DNA from: Juglans regia
Lineage: Eukaryota > Streptophyta > Magnoliopsida > Fagales > Juglandaceae
Length of the DNA: 64,000 bases
Direction of reading: 5' to 3'
Assembly: GCF_001411555.2 (NCBI RefSeq)
Contig: NW_023362480.1
Coordinates: 1 to 64,000, forward strand
Every line of letters begins with the position of its first letter. The first letter of the stretch is position 1. Of this stretch, positions 30,612-42,164 are shown in pieces. Under the pieces are notes generated by a model that was not told the origin of the DNA, did not search any database, and was given only the letters and a program-made list of their open reading frames with translations. The translations under genes and the position numbers were made by a program.

Positions 30612-33502
30612 TTCTCCCCCTCTTGAGAAGGATTTGTCCTCAAATCATCACCTACATCAAAAGGAGACAAATCAGCAACATTAAAGCTTGCACTGACACC
30701 ATACTCACCTGGTAAGTCAAGCTTGTAGGCATTATCATTGATGCGTTCTACTACTTGAAATGGCCCGTCACCCCGAGGTAGGAGTTTTGAACGCCGCTTC
30801 TCTGGAAAACGGTCCTTCCTTAAGTGCAACCAAACCCAATCTCCTGGTTGAAACACTACCTTCTTACGTCCCTTGTTGGCTTGATGGACATATTGTTTAG
30901 TCCTCCTTTCAATGTTCAGCCGTGCCTTTTCATGAATCATCTTTACAAATTCTGCCTTCTTTTTGCCATCTAAGTTCACACGTTCACTCAAAGGTAAAGA
31001 AGTTAAATCCAAAGGTGACAATGGGTTAAAGCCATAAACAATTTCAAATGGTGAAAACTTAGTTGCAGAATGTATACTTCTATTGTAAGCAAATTCAACA
31101 TGTGGCAAACAATCTTCCCATGCTTTCAAGTTCTTTTTAATGATAGCACGCAACAAAGACGACAAAGTTCTATTTACTACTTCAGTTTGGCCATCCGTTT
31201 GTGGATGACAAGTAGTAGAAAACAACAACTTAGTTCCCAGCTTTCCCCACAAAGTCTTCCAAAAGTAACTCAAAAACTTTGCATCCCTATCAGAAACAAT
31301 GGTCTTAGGCATACCATGTAACCTAACAATTTCTTTGAAGAACAAATCAGCTATATGTGATGCATCATCAGTTTTATGGCATGCAATGAAGTGTGCCATC
31401 TTGGAAAATCTATCTACCACCACAAAAACTGAATCTCTCCCCCTCTTAGTCCTAGGTAAACCTAAAACAAAATCCATAGAAATATCAGTCCAAGGTTCAC
31501 TAGGTATTGGCAAAGGGGTGTACAAACCATGGGGTTTCAACTTAGACTTAGCCTGTTTACACGTGATACACTTCTCACAAATTCTTTCCACATCACGTTT
31601 CATATGAGGCCAAAAAAAATGTTCATGCAAAATTCCTAAAGTCTTAGCTACACCAAAATGACCCATCAAACCACCACCATGAGCTTCTCTCACAAGCAAT
31701 TCGCGCAAAGAACATATTGGCAAACACAGTTTATTTTCCCGAAACAAAAATCCATCATACCTATAAAACTTACCAAACGCCATTTTTTCACATGCATTGA
31801 ACACATCACCAAAATCAGAATCTTGAGCATACAATTCCTTAATGTATTCAAAGCCAAGCATTTTTGTATCTAAAATGGAAAGTAAGGCATACCTTCGGGA
31901 CAATGCATCAGCCACCACATTTTCCTTACCTTGCTTATATCTGATCACATACGGAAATGTTTCAATGAATTCCACCCACTTGGCATGGCGTTTGTTCAAC
32001 CTTTGCTGTCCTTTCAAATGCTTCAAAGACTCATGATCTGTGTGAATCACAAACTCCTTTGGCCATAGATAGTGTTGCCAATTTTCCAAAGCCCTCACCA
32101 AGGCATACATCTCCTTATCATAAGTAGGGTAATTTAGGGCTGCCCCACTCAACTTTTCACTGAAATAAGCAATTGGACGGCCTTCTTGCATCAAAACAGC
32201 TCCAATTCCTATGCCTGAAGCATCACACTCAATTTCAAAAGTTTTAGCAAAGTTAGGTAAAACAAGCAAAGGTGCATTAGTTAACTTTTCTTTGATCAGA
32301 CTAAATGCCTTTTCTTGTTCTTTTCCCCACTTAAACGGCACATTTTTCTTGATGACTTCAGTAAGAGGGGCGGCTAAGCTACTAAAATCACGCACAAACC
32401 GTCTATAGAAGCTAGCTAAGCCGTGGAAACTCCTCACTTGGCTGACTGTTGTAGGCGTTGACCACTCTTGGATTGCCTTCACCTTTTCCTCATCCACCTC
32501 AATTCCTCTCTTACTAACAACAAAACCAAGAAACACAAGCTTATCCGTGCAAAAGGTGCACTTTTTGAGGTTAGCAAACAACTTTTCTTTCCTTAGAATT
32601 TCCAAAACAGATTTCAAATGCATTACATGTTCTTCCAAATTTTTGCTATAGATCAGGATATCATCAAAATACACAACTACAAATCTGCCAATAAATGCTC
32701 GCAAAACATGGTTCATCAAACGCATAAATGTGCTCGGAGCATTAGTTAAACCGAAAGGCATCACTAACCACTCATACAAACCATATTTAGTCTTAAAAGT
32801 AGTTTTCCATTCATCACCTTCTTTCATCCTAATCTGATGATATCCACTCTTAAGATCAATTTTTGTAAAGACACAAGAACCATACAATTCATCCAACATA
32901 TCATCTAGTCTAGGAATGGGATGACGATACTTTACCGTTATGTTGTTGATGGCTCGGCAGTCAACACACATCCTCCATGTTCCATCCTTCTTGGGAACTA
33001 ACAGCACCGGAACCGCACAAGGACTCATACTTTCACGCACAAACCCCTTCTCCAATAATTCACTTACTTGCCTCTGAAGTTCCTTGGTCTCCTCGGGATT
33101 ACTCCTATAAGCAGGTCGGTTTGGAATTGATGCACCAGGTATGAAATCAATTTGATGTTCAATCCCTCGGATTGGAGGTAAACCATATGGTACCTCTTCA
33201 GGAAGGACATCTTCAAACTCCTGCAAAAGAGAAACAATATTGCTCGGCAAAGCACCGACGAGATCATTAGTACATAAAAGAGCCTCCTTGTACATGAGTA
33301 CAATAAGGGGCTGGTGTGAAAATAATGCTCTCTTGATCTCACTTTTTTTTGCAATGTAATTGAATTTTTCCTCTCTTGCTCTCACTATAGCCGAAATCCT
33401 CTCTCTTTCTTTTTCACTCTGATCAATGTTTTTCTCTCCTTTTTTTTTTAAGTCTTTTTTTTCAGTTTCGGCCTTCCTTTCCTTTTCCTTTTTTTTTTTC
33501 AT
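30374..33502 (-). CDS. pol: A1 pol: reverse transcriptase, RNase H, integrase (1,042 codons)
   Basis: Converts element RNA to DNA and inserts it in the nuclear genome. [36 protein letters not shown] and catalytic YFDD at about residues 278-281. RNase H: ECDASGIG (Asp about 427) and HTDHESL (Asp about 489). Integrase: zinc residues in REAH, GHFG and CEKCITC; catalytic Asp about 677 (SMDFVLGLP), Asp about 738 (SDRDAKF) and Glu about 774 (DGQTEV), i.e. DD35E spacing. GPF module after [16 protein letters not shown]. The C-terminus ([12 protein letters not shown]...) is encoded by the 3' LTR. The frame is +1 relative to gag-PR and overlaps it by 41 bases in an A-rich run; the first ATG is in that run. 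One A-run differs in length from A2, so a recoding signal and a sequence error are both possible. No internal stop. Confidence 0.92.
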   Translation of the reverse strand: MKKKKEKERKAETEKKDLKKKGEKNIDQSEKERERISAIVRAREEKFNYIAKKSEIKRALFSHQPLIVLMYKEALLCTNDLVGALPSNIVSLLQEFEDVLPEEVPYGLPPIRGIEHQIDFIPGASIPNRPAYRSNPEETKELQRQVSELLEKGFVRESMSPCAVPVLLVPKKDGTWRMCVDCRAINNITVKYRHPIPRLDDMLDELYGSCVFTKIDLKSGYHQIRMKEGDEWKTTFKTKYGLYEWLVMPFGLTNAPSTFMRLMNHVLRAFIGRFVVVYFDDILIYSKNLEEHVMHLKSVLEILRKEKLFANLKKCTFCTDKLVFLGFVVSKRGIEVDEEKVKAIQEWSTPTTVSQVRSFHGLASFYRRFVRDFSSLAAPLTEVIKKNVPFKWGKEQEKAFSLIKEKLTNAPLLVLPNFAKTFEIECDASGIGIGAVLMQEGRPIAYFSEKLSGAALNYPTYDKEMYALVRALENWQHYLWPKEFVIHTDHESLKHLKGQQRLNKRHAKWVEFIETFPYVIRYKQGKENVVADALSRRYALLSILDTKMLGFEYIKELYAQDSDFGDVFNACEKMAFGKFYRYDGFLFRENKLCLPICSLRELLVREAHGGGLMGHFGVAKTLGILHEHFFWPHMKRDVERICEKCITCKQAKSKLKPHGLYTPLPIPSEPWTDISMDFVLGLPRTKRGRDSVFVVVDRFSKMAHFIACHKTDDASHIADLFFKEIVRLHGMPKTIVSDRDAKFLSYFWKTLWGKLGTKLLFSTTCHPQTDGQTEVVNRTLSSLLRAIIKKNLKAWEDCLPHVEFAYNRSIHSATKFSPFEIVYGFNPLSPLDLTSLPLSERVNLDGKKKAEFVKMIHEKARLNIERRTKQYVHQANKGRKKVVFQPGDWVWLHLRKDRFPEKRRSKLLPRGDGPFQVVERINDNAYKLDLPGEYGVSASFNVADLSPFDVGDDLRTNPSQEGENDANQGVGHANHTSGNGAEFVQDPLSFPSGPITRLRAKRFKEALNGLIQENWADSKKTKMGSNNIQDLIHVIKAIEEAN

Positions 33503-35183
33503 TCGAACTTTGTAACTTTAATTGGTCCTCCCTGACCTGTTTTGGAGTTAATGGCACAAGAGTAATAGGTTGCCTATTAAGAGTGAAGGAATACTTATTT
33601 GTGAATCCATCATGCGTAACCCTCAGATCATACTGCCATGGTCTTCCCAACAGTAAATGGCATGCGTGCATAGGAACCACATCACAAAGCACCTCATCCT
33701 CATATTTGCCAATGGATAATGCCACCAACACTTGTCTTGTCACCTTGATTTCCCCACATTCATTCAACCACTGAAGCCGGTAAGGTTGAGGATGTTTCAA
33801 GGTAGTTAAAGCCAATTTCTCCACCAAATAAGTGCTGGCTACATTTGTGCAACTCCCACCATCGATAATGACACTGCAAACTTTGTTATTTACAAAGCAC
33901 CGAGTATGAAACAAGTTCTCCCTTTGGTTACTTTCTTCCTCCTTAACCTGCACATTGAGAACTCGCCTTGCAACCAATAAATCTCCAACCACAGCATTTT
34001 GCTCATCGTCAGCATCCTCCATAGATGGCATATCATCATTATCTACTTCTTCCTCATTTTCTGACTCAAGCTCTCCTTGGGCATTTATCACCATCACCCT
34101 CTTGTTTACACACTGGCTGGCTATATGTCCGCGCCCCTGACATTTAAAACATTTAATATCACGTGTCTTAGAACTTGAAGTCTCGATTGTACCTGAAGTA
34201 GTGGCGGTCTTTAAGTTGGCATTCTTAGAGGATTCAAATTTTGGCTTATTTTGTTGCTGCTCGTCCCTTTTTGGAGTTGTCTTCCACGAGCTGGTTGTAG
34301 CCATAGGCAGTCCCCTCCTAGCCAATCCCTTTCGTTTGAATTGTTCCTCCACCTTTATGGCTTGATGCACCATATCTGTCAACTCAACATAGTGCTGCAT
34401 CTCGACTATATCCGCAATCTCACGATTTAAACCGTGCAAAAACCTAGCCATGGTGGCTTCCCGGTCCTCTTCTACATTTGCCCGGATCATAGCTACCTCC
34501 ATCTCCTTGTAATACTCATCCACACTTTTAGATCCTTGAATTAACCTCTGTAATTTTTGATACAATCCCCTATAATAGTGGCTGGGTACAAAACGCTTCC
34601 TCATAAGCATTTTCATTTCCTCCCAAGTGTCCACGGGTGGCTCTCTATTCCTCCTCCTATTAATCAGTAATTGATCCCACCACACAATGGCATAATCGGT
34701 AAATTCAATTGCAGCCAACTTAACCTTCTTTATCTCTGAGTAGTTGTGACAATCAAAAACCATCTCCATTTTAGTTTCCCACTCCAAATAAACTTCAGGA
34801 TCATTTTTACCTTGAAAAGATGGGATTTTAATCTTTATATTTCCTAAATCGTTATCCCTCCTAGGCCTACCCATCCTAGCTTCTCTATTTCTATACCCAC
34901 GCTCAATCCTGCCTCGGTTCAAATATTGCTCATCAAACTCCTCCGACTCCGCCTCTCCATCAACATTCCGCCACGGACCACGCCCACCATGCTGCCTATT
35001 GTGGATGTCATGTTGCTGGCCCCTAGGAGTTTCCGCTTCTACCCTGTCCAACCTTTCGTGAATAGGTTCTAATTCAGCCCTCAACATACGCCTCATCTCC
35101 CCTAACATCGCTTGCATTTGGAGGTTTGGAACTGGAGGTTGTCGAAATTCTTCGGTTGTGTCTTCTTCTTGATTATTAGACAT
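33462..35183 (-). CDS. gag: A1 gag with zinc knuckle and protease (573 aa)
   Basis: Starts at the ATG of [13 protein letters not shown] after a 400-base leader. Residues about 1-110: coiled, Arg-rich N-terminus. About 120-310: capsid region with [47 protein letters not shown] and [25 protein letters not shown] knuckle [14 protein letters not shown] at about 345-358. Acidic linker about 370-400. Protease with [12 protein letters not shown] at about 439-450 (Asp plus Gly-Gly) and the flap/substrate region to [15 protein letters not shown]. Protease is in the gag frame, so pol must be reached by a +1 shift near 33500. The C-terminus is Lys-rich. The only complete gag-PR in the window. Confidence 0.92.
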   Translation of the reverse strand: MSNNQEEDTTEEFRQPPVPNLQMQAMLGEMRRMLRAELEPIHERLDRVEAETPRGQQHDIHNRQHGGRGPWRNVDGEAESEEFDEQYLNRGRIERGYRNREARMGRPRRDNDLGNIKIKIPSFQGKNDPEVYLEWETKMEMVFDCHNYSEIKKVKLAAIEFTDYAIVWWDQLLINRRRNREPPVDTWEEMKMLMRKRFVPSHYYRGLYQKLQRLIQGSKSVDEYYKEMEVAMIRANVEEDREATMARFLHGLNREIADIVEMQHYVELTDMVHQAIKVEEQFKRKGLARRGLPMATTSSWKTTPKRDEQQQNKPKFESSKNANLKTATTSGTIETSSSKTRDIKCFKCQGRGHIASQCVNKRVMVINAQGELESENEEEVDNDDMPSMEDADDEQNAVVGDLLVARRVLNVQVKEEESNQRENLFHTRCFVNNKVCSVIIDGGSCTNVASTYLVEKLALTTLKHPQPYRLQWLNECGEIKVTRQVLVALSIGKYEDEVLCDVVPMHACHLLLGRPWQYDLRVTHDGFTNKYSFTLNRQPITLVPLTPKQVREDQLKLQSSNEKKKGKGKEGRN

Positions 35184-35583
35184 GTTTTAAAATCTGCAAA
35201 CAAAGTTAGAATCCTCACAAGCACTCCCTCACGTGTTTCACTCAAGAATTGATACACTTGCACTCGTGTTTTCACTCTAAACGGCTTTTACCCTCATATG
35301 GTCTCGCACTCTTGCCTTTTTCCACTCTTCTGTGTCTTCTTTAGTTCTTAATCGAACTTCAAGAAACTCATTCAAAATAATCCAGCAGCAATTCAGAAAA
35401 TAAACAACCAAAACTCATCAAAAGTTCAAGTACTTGAATAAGGTGAGATACAAGATTGAAAGGAAGAAGTTTTCTTACTGGAATCGTGTACCCTTTTTTT
35501 TTTTTTTTAAACAGCAGAACAGGAAATAGAACGAAAATAAAAGATAGACAAACTTATCTTAGAACCTGGCTCTGATACCAAAA
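35184..35583 (-). other. A1 leader and primer binding site
   Basis: Primer site TGGTATCAGAGCCAGG read on the minus strand (35565-35580), an exact match to the usual plant tRNA-iMet site, three bases inside the LTR. The leader includes an A-run (35494-35510, T on the plus strand). No other feature recognised. Confidence 0.85.
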
Positions 35584-36389
35584 TGATATGAACTTCACCA
35601 ACAATTGTGATGAAACCCGATAACAATGATGGCTTGGAACCCCAAGATCGTATTGACAAGATTTGTTGAGCCTTGACCAGTCACCCAACTAGATGAGAAC
35701 CAAGACTACGAAGGATTGAAAACGCCACACCCAGAAATCAGAATCAAGGTGATAAGTTTGGAGCTTGAACGCCACAAGATTAACTTGATAAGTTCAAGGA
35801 GTTCTTTGAAGAACCAAGAGGAACACAAGACCTCACAAAAACAAATAAGTTTCTGAAATTTCCAATCTGATATTAAAACTCGAAATAACCCCTTTATATA
35901 CTTGGAACAACCCTCCAAGAATAGGAAAAGTCATAACTACAGCTTTAAAAGCAACACAAATATTAACATAACAAGTCCCACGAAATTTAGGCCTCTTGGA
36001 CTTCTAGAGGCAGCCAGAAATGACTAAATGACTAAATTCAATGTATTTCACGTACCCAGGCAAGACCAAGTTCATTCACCTATTTAATATTCTTGAAACT
36101 TAACAAATTCACGTCCTTTAATGGTCAGACCATTCATCATATTTCTATGTGCTAATTAGCCTCTTCAATTGCCTTGATGACATGGATTAAGTCTTGAATA
36201 TTGTTTGAGCCCATCTTGGTCTTTTTAGAATCAGCCCAATTCTCTTGGATTAGCCCATTTAGTGCTTCCTTGAAACGTTTGGCTCTAAGTCTTGTAATTG
36301 GGCCACTAGGAAATGACAAAGGGTCTTGTACAAATTCAGCTCAATTCCCACTTGTATGATTAGCATGTCCAACTTCTTGGTTTGCATCA
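35584..36389 (-). repeat. 5' LTR of A1 (806 bp)
   Basis: Identical in length to the 3' LTR; by eye two substitutions near the outer end (36343 and 36376 region). The right flank AGAGTTAGGCATGG is family B gag (B7), not a duplicate of the left flank. Confidence 0.92.
35892..35900 (-). promoter_or_regulatory. TATA box of A1 5' LTR
   Basis: TATATAAAG on the minus strand, 490 bases from the LTR start and about 310 from its end. The same box occurs at 43859, 54744 and 63487 in the other A LTRs. A strong match to the plant TATA consensus; it would place the transcript start about 30 bases downstream. Confidence 0.75.
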
Positions 36390-37376
36390 AGAGTTAGGCA
36401 TGGAAGAGGCCTTAGGGCAAACTCAGGGGGTCGAGATAAGAACCTTGGAAGCATCAAAATGAAAATACCATCATTCCAAGGTAGAACTGACCCTGAAGTT
36501 TATTTAGAGTGGGAGAAAAGAATAGAGTTGGGGTTTGATTGTCATAATTATTGTGAGGAGAAAAAGATGAAGTTGGCTGTAATTGAGTTCACTGATTATG
36601 CGATTATTTGGTGGGATCAATTAGTATCCAATAGGAGGAGGAATTTTGAGAGGCCTGTAGAAACATGGAGAGAGTTGAAAGCTATCATGAGGTGGAGATT
36701 TGTACCTAGCCACTACTATAGAGACCTCTACCAAAAATTACAAAATCTTATTCAGGGGACTAGGAGTGTAGAGGACTACTATAAGGAGATGGAGGTGGCT
36801 ATGATTCGGGCTAATGTAGTGGAGGATCGGGAGGCCATAATGAAAAGATTTTTGAGGGGGTTGAATAGGGAGATAGCCAATGTAGTTGAGTTGCAACATT
36901 ATGAGGAGGTAGAGGACATGGTGCACATGGCTATGAAGGTGGAGAGACGGCTTTTTGGAAAGGGTACATCAAGGTATACTTCGGTTTCTAGTACTTCTTG
37001 GAAACCAAAGTGGGACAAAAATGATCAAGTTGTAGCAAAGGAGAAGACCGAACCACCAAAGGGAAAAGATTTGGGTGAGGCTGAAATCTCAAGAAAAAGT
37101 GTGAATGAGCTTAATAGTAAGAGTGAAGGTGACAGTGAAAGTGAGATTGTGCTGAAAAGAAAGAGTGAAGGTGAGATTGAGAAGAAAAGAAACAGTGAGA
37201 CCGAAATGGAGAAAGACAGAAAAATGAGAGAGAAAAAAGAAGAGGGTGAGACTAAAACCTTAAGCAAAAGAGAGAATGAGTTGAAAAGTAATTATGAAAA
37301 AGAGAGTGAAAAAGAAAAAAGAGTGGAAAGAAAAGAGAGTGTGAAGAAAGTGAGAGAAAAACAAAGAGAAAAGTGA
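36390..37376 (+). pseudogene. gag: B7 gag (truncated, frameshifted)
   Basis: Begins at RVRHGRGLRANSGGRD-equivalent codons; an 8-base loss removes part of DRVDENLG. From 36459 the capsid region is clean ([20 protein letters not shown] to KVERRLFGKG), followed by Lys/Glu/Ser repeats. One missing C near 37320 (AAAAAAGAGTGG against AAAAACAGAGTGG in B5) shifts the frame and ends it at 37376. Confidence 0.82.
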
Positions 37377-38803
37377 GTTTTTGTGCTAAGGCGAGTCTTA
37401 ATCCTAACGGACTTGACGTATGTTTGCCTAGTATTGTTGTCTCTTTGTTGCAGGGATATGAGGTCATGTTTCCTAGTGGTGTCTTTTGTGGATTGCCACC
37501 TTTTAGGGAGATAGAGCACTACATTGATTTTATGCCAGGTGCGACAATTCTTAATCGACCTTTCTTGGAAAAACAAGAGTCATTGACACACTTAAAGGGA
37601 CAAGGTAAGTTGTTGACTAGAATGCATACTAAGCGGGAGGATTGTATTGAGACTTTTCCTTATGTATTCAAATACACACAAGGTATGAAAAATTTTGTGG
37701 TTGATGCTTTAGCAAGAAGGTATGTCCTTGTCTTCATTTTTTATGCAAAATTGTTGAGATTTGAATATGATAAGGGATTGCATGCTAATGATGATGACTT
37801 TGCTAGTGTGTATGGGACATGTGAGAAAGTATCTTTTGGTAAGTTCTATAAACTAGATTGGTACTTGTTTAGAAATATTAGATTTTGTGTACCTACTAGT
37901 TTAATGCATAAGTTGTTTGTGTGTGATAGACATGCTGGTTTGTTGGGTAACCTTAGTGTAAGGAAGACTTTTGTTGTGTTGCATGAACATTTGTGGGAAT
38001 ATCATTTGCCTTTCAATGACGTGTTGCATGAACATTTGTGGGAATATCATTTGCCTTTCAATGACGTGTTGCATGAACATTTGTGGGAATATCATTTGCC
38101 TTTCAATGGCGTGTTGCATGAACGTTTGTGGAAGTATCAATTGTCATTCATCGATGTGTTACATGAATGTTTGTGGGAGTATCATTTGCCTTTCATTGAC
38201 GTGTTACATGAACGTTTGTGGAAGTATCATTTGTCATTCATTAACATGTTGCATGAACGTTTGTCGGAGTATCATTTGCCATACATTGACTTGTTGCATG
38301 AACGTTTACAGGAGTATCATTTGCGTTTCAATGAGTTTGCATATATGGACTCTGTTTTGGGGCTGCCAAGGAAAGAAAGAAGTAGAGATTCTATTTATAT
38401 GGTTGTGGATAGATTTATAGAGTTTGCATATAATAGGACCATGCATACTACCACTTTATATTTTCCTTTCGCAATTGTTTATAGCCCTAATCCATTTACT
38501 CCTTTTGATTTAATGCCTTTACCTGTTGACGACATGAGTAGCTTGGATGGATCTTTTCAAATTCTTGAACAAATTGATGATATTGCATATGAAATTAATG
38601 ATAATATTACTAACGTTTTTCCCTTTGATCCAGGTGGAGATTCAAGGTTGAATCCTTTTGAGGAGAGGGGGATTGATGGGAACCAAGGTGGAGATTCGAG
38701 GTCGAATCTTTTTGAGGAGAGGGGGAATGATGGGAACCATGATGGGCCTAGTCTTAAAGATCACGGAGACAATGCAAGGATTGATGCAATCCACTTGGGA
38801 TGA
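37373..38803 (+). pseudogene. B7 pol remnant (open, but cut off from gag)
   Basis: Open for about 475 codons with the same order as B2: RT flank ending ATILNRP, junction to QESLTHLKG, RNase H tail, zinc-region remnant (FVCDRHAGLLGNLSVRKTF), eight LHE units, [35 protein letters not shown]-module remnant, then the duplicated polypurine tract. No start codon of its own. Confidence 0.8.
37976..38335 (+). repeat. 45-bp coding minisatellite, 8 units (B7)
   Basis: Eight contiguous 45-bp units. Units 1 and 2 encode the identical VLHEHLWEYHLPFND and unit 3 differs by one residue; B1 and B2 have one fewer. This is recent in-frame expansion by one unit. Confidence 0.95.
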
Positions 38804-39464
38804 GTTTAGCAAGAGCCCAACATTCAAGATGAGGCTTGAAGGATGAAGATGGCAACAACAAGACTTAAAGGCTTTGGGCTCTTGAAGGGTTTCAACTTAT
38901 TTAATTCATTTAAAGAACTTATTTTATTTGTTTAGAATAATTGAGTTTATTATGGGAAGCACTTAAGGGAGCTTATGCAAGGGCATGTTGGGAAAGTTAT
39001 TATTTTATTGAACTAGGGTTAGGGTTACTGTAGCCGAGTTACTGTAGCTCGGCACTGTAGCCGCGGCACTGTTCATCCAGGGGTACTTTTGGAAGATGGG
39101 GGTTTATTTTGGCTAGGGTTTCATTAGGTTTTCCTTTAAATACTCTATGTAGCCTCATTTTAATCAGATTATGAAGTTTATAAAATTTGATGAATTTATT
39201 CATTGTGAGTTGAGTTTTACTCCTCTTGTTCTTAATTGAACTTTTGAACTTATCAAAGGTAAATCACAACCTTTGTGGTGTTCCTCCTTTGTAATCTGGG
39301 TTCTTGAGACGGGTTATTCAACGGGTCTAGATTTTAATATAATCTAGGTTCTTGAAACGAGTTCTCATTGGGTCTAGGTTCTCCATCCGTTGACTTGATT
39401 TTGGCTTTCTTGGGGTATTTTCAAATTGACTGTGGGTTCAAGGGATTCCTTTCCCGCGGGTTCA
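38728..39464 (+). repeat. 3' LTR of B7 (737 bp)
   Basis: TGATGGGAACCATGATGGG after GAGGAGAGGGGGAA. ACTGTAGC motifs (about 39027-39062), TTTAAATACTC box (about 39136), hairpin near 39256. It ends at GCGGGTTCA without TATCA, the same premature stop seen in the C LTR at 14801. Confidence 0.8.
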
Positions 39465-39640
39465 ATTGGTCACCATAGACCTGTGTTGGAGTTAAAGGAG
39501 CAAGTTTGATTGTTTTTCCATCATTTTCAAACTGTACATGTTCCTTAACTTATCGTGGATCACGTTCCTATCATATTGCCATGGCTTTCCTAACAAAATA
39601 TGACCAGCATGCATAGGCACTACATCACATGGCTTTCCCA
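39465..39640 (-). pseudogene. fragment of protease-end/linker region (B6- or C-like)
   Basis: Minus strand encodes the segment around HASHILLGK, YDRNVIHD and GKTIKLAPLTP(TQV), matching B6 (about 56770-56930) better than A1. Both ends are abrupt. The last bases repeat CATGGCTTTCC, an earlier part of the fragment, suggesting a local copying error at the join. Confidence 0.65.
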
Positions 39641-39875
39641 ACAATTTTTATTTATTTATTTTGTTTTGTTTATTCTATTTTGGTTTATTATTATTATTTT
39701 TTTCACGCGTTAACTTCTGCACGTTTGATTCTTTCCATCTATTCTTTTTCCCCTAAAGTTTCCCTCTCGTCCACGACATGCATGTCTCTTGCCTATTTTT
39801 TCTCTAGGGTTTTGTCAATCAACTCTTTATATACTTGTACTCCTCTCCTGAAAAATGAAGTAGCCGCAAACCTCT

Positions 39876-40651
39876 TGATATGAACCCGCAGGAAAGGAAT
39901 CCCTTGAACCCACAGTCAATTTGAAAACTCCCCAAGAAAGCCAAAATCAAGTCAATGGATGGAGAACCTAGACCCGATGAGAACTCGTTTCAAGAACCTA
40001 GATTATATTAAAATCTAGACCCGTTGAAGAACCCGTCTCAAGAACCCAGATTACAAAGGAGGAACGCCACAAAGGTTGTGATTTACCTTTGATAAGTTCA
40101 AAAGTTCAATTAAGAACAAGAGGAGTAAAACTCAACTCACAATGAATAAATTCATCAAATTTCATAAACTTCATAATCTGATTAAAATGAGGCTACATAG
40201 AGTATTTAAAGCAAAACCTAATGAAACCCTAGCCAAAATAAACCCCCATCTTCCAAAAGTGCCCCTGGATGAACAGTGCCGCGGCTACAGTGCCGCGCTA
40301 CAGTAACTCGGCTACAGTAACCCTAACCCTAGTTCAATAAAATAATAACTTTCCCAACATGCCCTTGCATAGGCCCCCTTAAGTGCTTCCCATAATAAAC
40401 TCAATTATTCTAAACTAATAAAATAAGTTCTTTAAATGAATTAAATAAGTTGTAACCCTTCAAGAGCCCAAAGCCTTTAAGTCTTGTTGTTGCCATCTTC
40501 CATAACTGATCAAATGAATCAAAATTGGATCTTCATCCTTCAAGCCCCATCTTGAATGTTGGGCTCTTGCTAAACTCGTCCCAAGTGGATTGCATCAATC
40601 CTTGCATTGTCTTCGTGATCTTTAAGACTAGGCCCATCATGGTTCCCATCA
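39876..40651 (-). repeat. solo B LTR nested in D2 (776 bp)
   Basis: TGATATGAACCCGCAGG to GGTTCCCATCA, full length. Flanks CCTCT (39871-39875) and CCTCC (40652-40656) are a target duplication with one mismatch. No internal sequence: the product of LTR-LTR recombination. Confidence 0.85.
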
Positions 40652-41210
40652 CCTCCCATGGCAGTCTTCATGCCCGCAAGCTCAACGCCTCACTCACACA
40701 ACCCATAGCCCATCCCTCTCGTGTGCGGAAGCCGTCCACAACCTAAGCCCAAACCGACATAACATTCGGCAGTGGAGGGTGCACCTTTGCAGAGACTGTA
40801 AGACAAGTCACCGTGTGATAGCCCCAGCGCCCAGCCCGTTGGCAAACTGTGAACCCCACGTAGCCCCTCCGCTGCCTCTGCGTTAGGACCCCTTTAGCGC
40901 CGTCCCTACACCACCACCATTGCACCCCTTCTCAGCGACCGTGGTACAACTCCCACTGCCCAGCCACCCTGCCTCATCCACGGTCAAACAAACACTGAAG
41001 AAACCTCTTTTTGTCCCTGAAAACAGAGCAACTTTCTTTTCTGCCTGCTGTTGTTCGACGCAAACCAGCCGAACGACGTCGCCGCCAACCTCTTCCATGA
41101 CATCAGCACCGCACAGAGAGTATCGTTGGGCGCTGCACTCCATCCAAGTTCGTCACTCACCTCTCTCGGTAAGCTACCCCCGAACTCAACTCTCATCTCC
41201 GTCCCTGTCC

Positions 41211-41241
<31 letters not shown>

Positions 41242-41278
41242 GTGCTCTGCCGCCGCGTGGACCACCTTCGATGAGACA

Positions 41279-41564
41279 GGGTTTATTTTGGCTAGGGTTT
41301 TGATTAGGTTTGGATTTAAAAACTCTTTGTAGCCTCATTTGAGGGGTTAGACAATATTGAATTTTATTTGTGAGTTGAGTTTTATCCTCTGGTTCTTGAT
41401 TGTAAATCACAACCTTTATGGCGTTCCTCATTTGTAATCTAGGTTCTTGAAACGAGTTCTCATCAGGTCTAGATTCTCCATCCTTGACATGATTTTTGGC
41501 TTTCTTGGGGAGTTTTCAAATTGATTGTGGGTTCAAGGGAATTCATTCCCACGGGTTCATATCA
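41279..41564 (+). repeat. LTR fragment (3' part, C-like)
   Basis: Starts at GGGTTTATTTTGGCTAGGG and runs through TTTAAAAACTC, AGACAATATTGAATTTT, a damaged CAAAGGT hairpin region and GGTTCATATCA. The first roughly 450 bases of the LTR and one piece around 41400 are missing. Nested in D2. Confidence 0.75.
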
Positions 41565-41846
41565 CTGCTTACTAAGTTGTTGATAACTCACCCCCTATCT
41601 CCATATATTTTTCAGATGATTTTGAATAGTCCAGCTAAGGATCAGGATTGTGGAGCATCGGTGGGATGATTATTTAAGCATAGTGGATTACTCATTGAAG
41701 ATTTCTTAGAAGTGAAGGATTTTATTAAGAGATTTTGTAGTATTTCTAATGAAGTTATATTTTGGAGTCTATAAATATATTAATGAATTGTGAGTTTAAA
41801 GTTAGATGGAGTAACTCTTCGACCCCTGCAGGACCGAGGCGTTACA

Positions 41847-42164
41847 GTTTGCCCCAACACGGTACGAATCGGAGCAACTCTTATTTTTTACCACTTTGCC
41901 CATGCGTAGTAGGAAACCAATTTTTGAGAGTAAGGTCACAAAAATAAGAGGTTGGAGTTTTTTGCTCGCGGGCTTCCTATGGTAACACCATCACCGATTT
42001 TTACCATTTTGGCCACGCTTAGTAGAAAACCAAACGTTGAGGGCAAATTGGCAAAAATAAGAGGTTGAAGCTTTCTACTTGCAGGCTTCTTATGGTACTA
42101 CCATGACTATAAGTTATGTATGCCCCAACACGGTGCGAATCGGAGCAACTATTATTTTCACCAC
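41847..42164 (+). repeat. satellite-like tandem repeat, second locus
   Basis: About two diverged units of the 155-bp repeat seen at 8515: GCCCCAACACGG...GAATCGGAGCAAC, CCACTTTGCCCATGC, AAAAATAAGAGGTTGGAG, GGGCTTCCTATGGTA. It lies between D2's end and B8's leader. Confidence 0.75.

Larger units (their letters stand above)
29806..36389 (-). mobile_element. A1: full-length autonomous Ty3/gypsy element
   Basis: 6,584 bp with two 806-bp LTRs that differ at about two positions, tRNA-Met primer site, gag-PR frame, RT-RNase H-IN frame and polypurine tract. Integrase follows RT, so Ty3/gypsy; the pol frame continues about 78 codons into the 3' LTR, as reported for the CRM clade, and there is no recognisable chromodomain. 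The flanks do not match: GTACC (inside C4 integrase) on the left and AGAGT (B7 gag) on the right. A1 therefore joins two different targets and is probably a recombinant between two insertions. Confidence 0.92.
36390..39464 (+). mobile_element. B7: family B element, 5'-truncated at A1
   Basis: Starts in mid-gag directly at A1's LTR edge and runs through the fused frame (one frameshift), an eight-unit minisatellite, a duplicated polypurine tract (about 38633-38727) and a full 3' LTR. 5' LTR, leader and gag N-terminus are missing. Confidence 0.85.
39641..41846 (-). mobile_element. D2: rearranged family D copy with nested LTRs
   Basis: Minus-oriented relative of D1. 39641-39875 matches D1's right end (shared CTCTCGTCCACGACATGCATG and CCCTAGAG) and includes TATATAAAG (reverse, about 39826-39834). 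40652-41278 matches the G-rich part of D1 (GA runs beside TGCTCTGCCGCC on this strand). 41565-41846 matches D1's left end (ACTCACCCC...ATCTCC..., ending GGCGTTACA). About 1.6 kb of the D1 middle is absent. Interrupted by a solo B LTR and an LTR fragment. Confidence 0.65.

Noticed and set aside
29806..36389. A1 as a simple insertion with its own target duplication
   Set aside because: Flanks GTACC and AGAGT do not match and belong to different host elements.
37971..38420. 149-codon Cys/Ile-rich open frame (CCMNICGNIIC-type repeats) in the second frame of the minisatellite
   Set aside because: Because the unit is 45 bp, any frame without a stop in one unit stays open through all units. It starts and ends with the repeat and has no family support; it is a shadow of the real frame. 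The same applies to 13154-13519 and 47077-47442.
40650..41280. Host gene 5' end suggested by GC-rich CT-repeat sequence
   Set aside because: It aligns by motif and order with the G-rich region of D1 in reverse, so it is part of D2; the frames are not shared.
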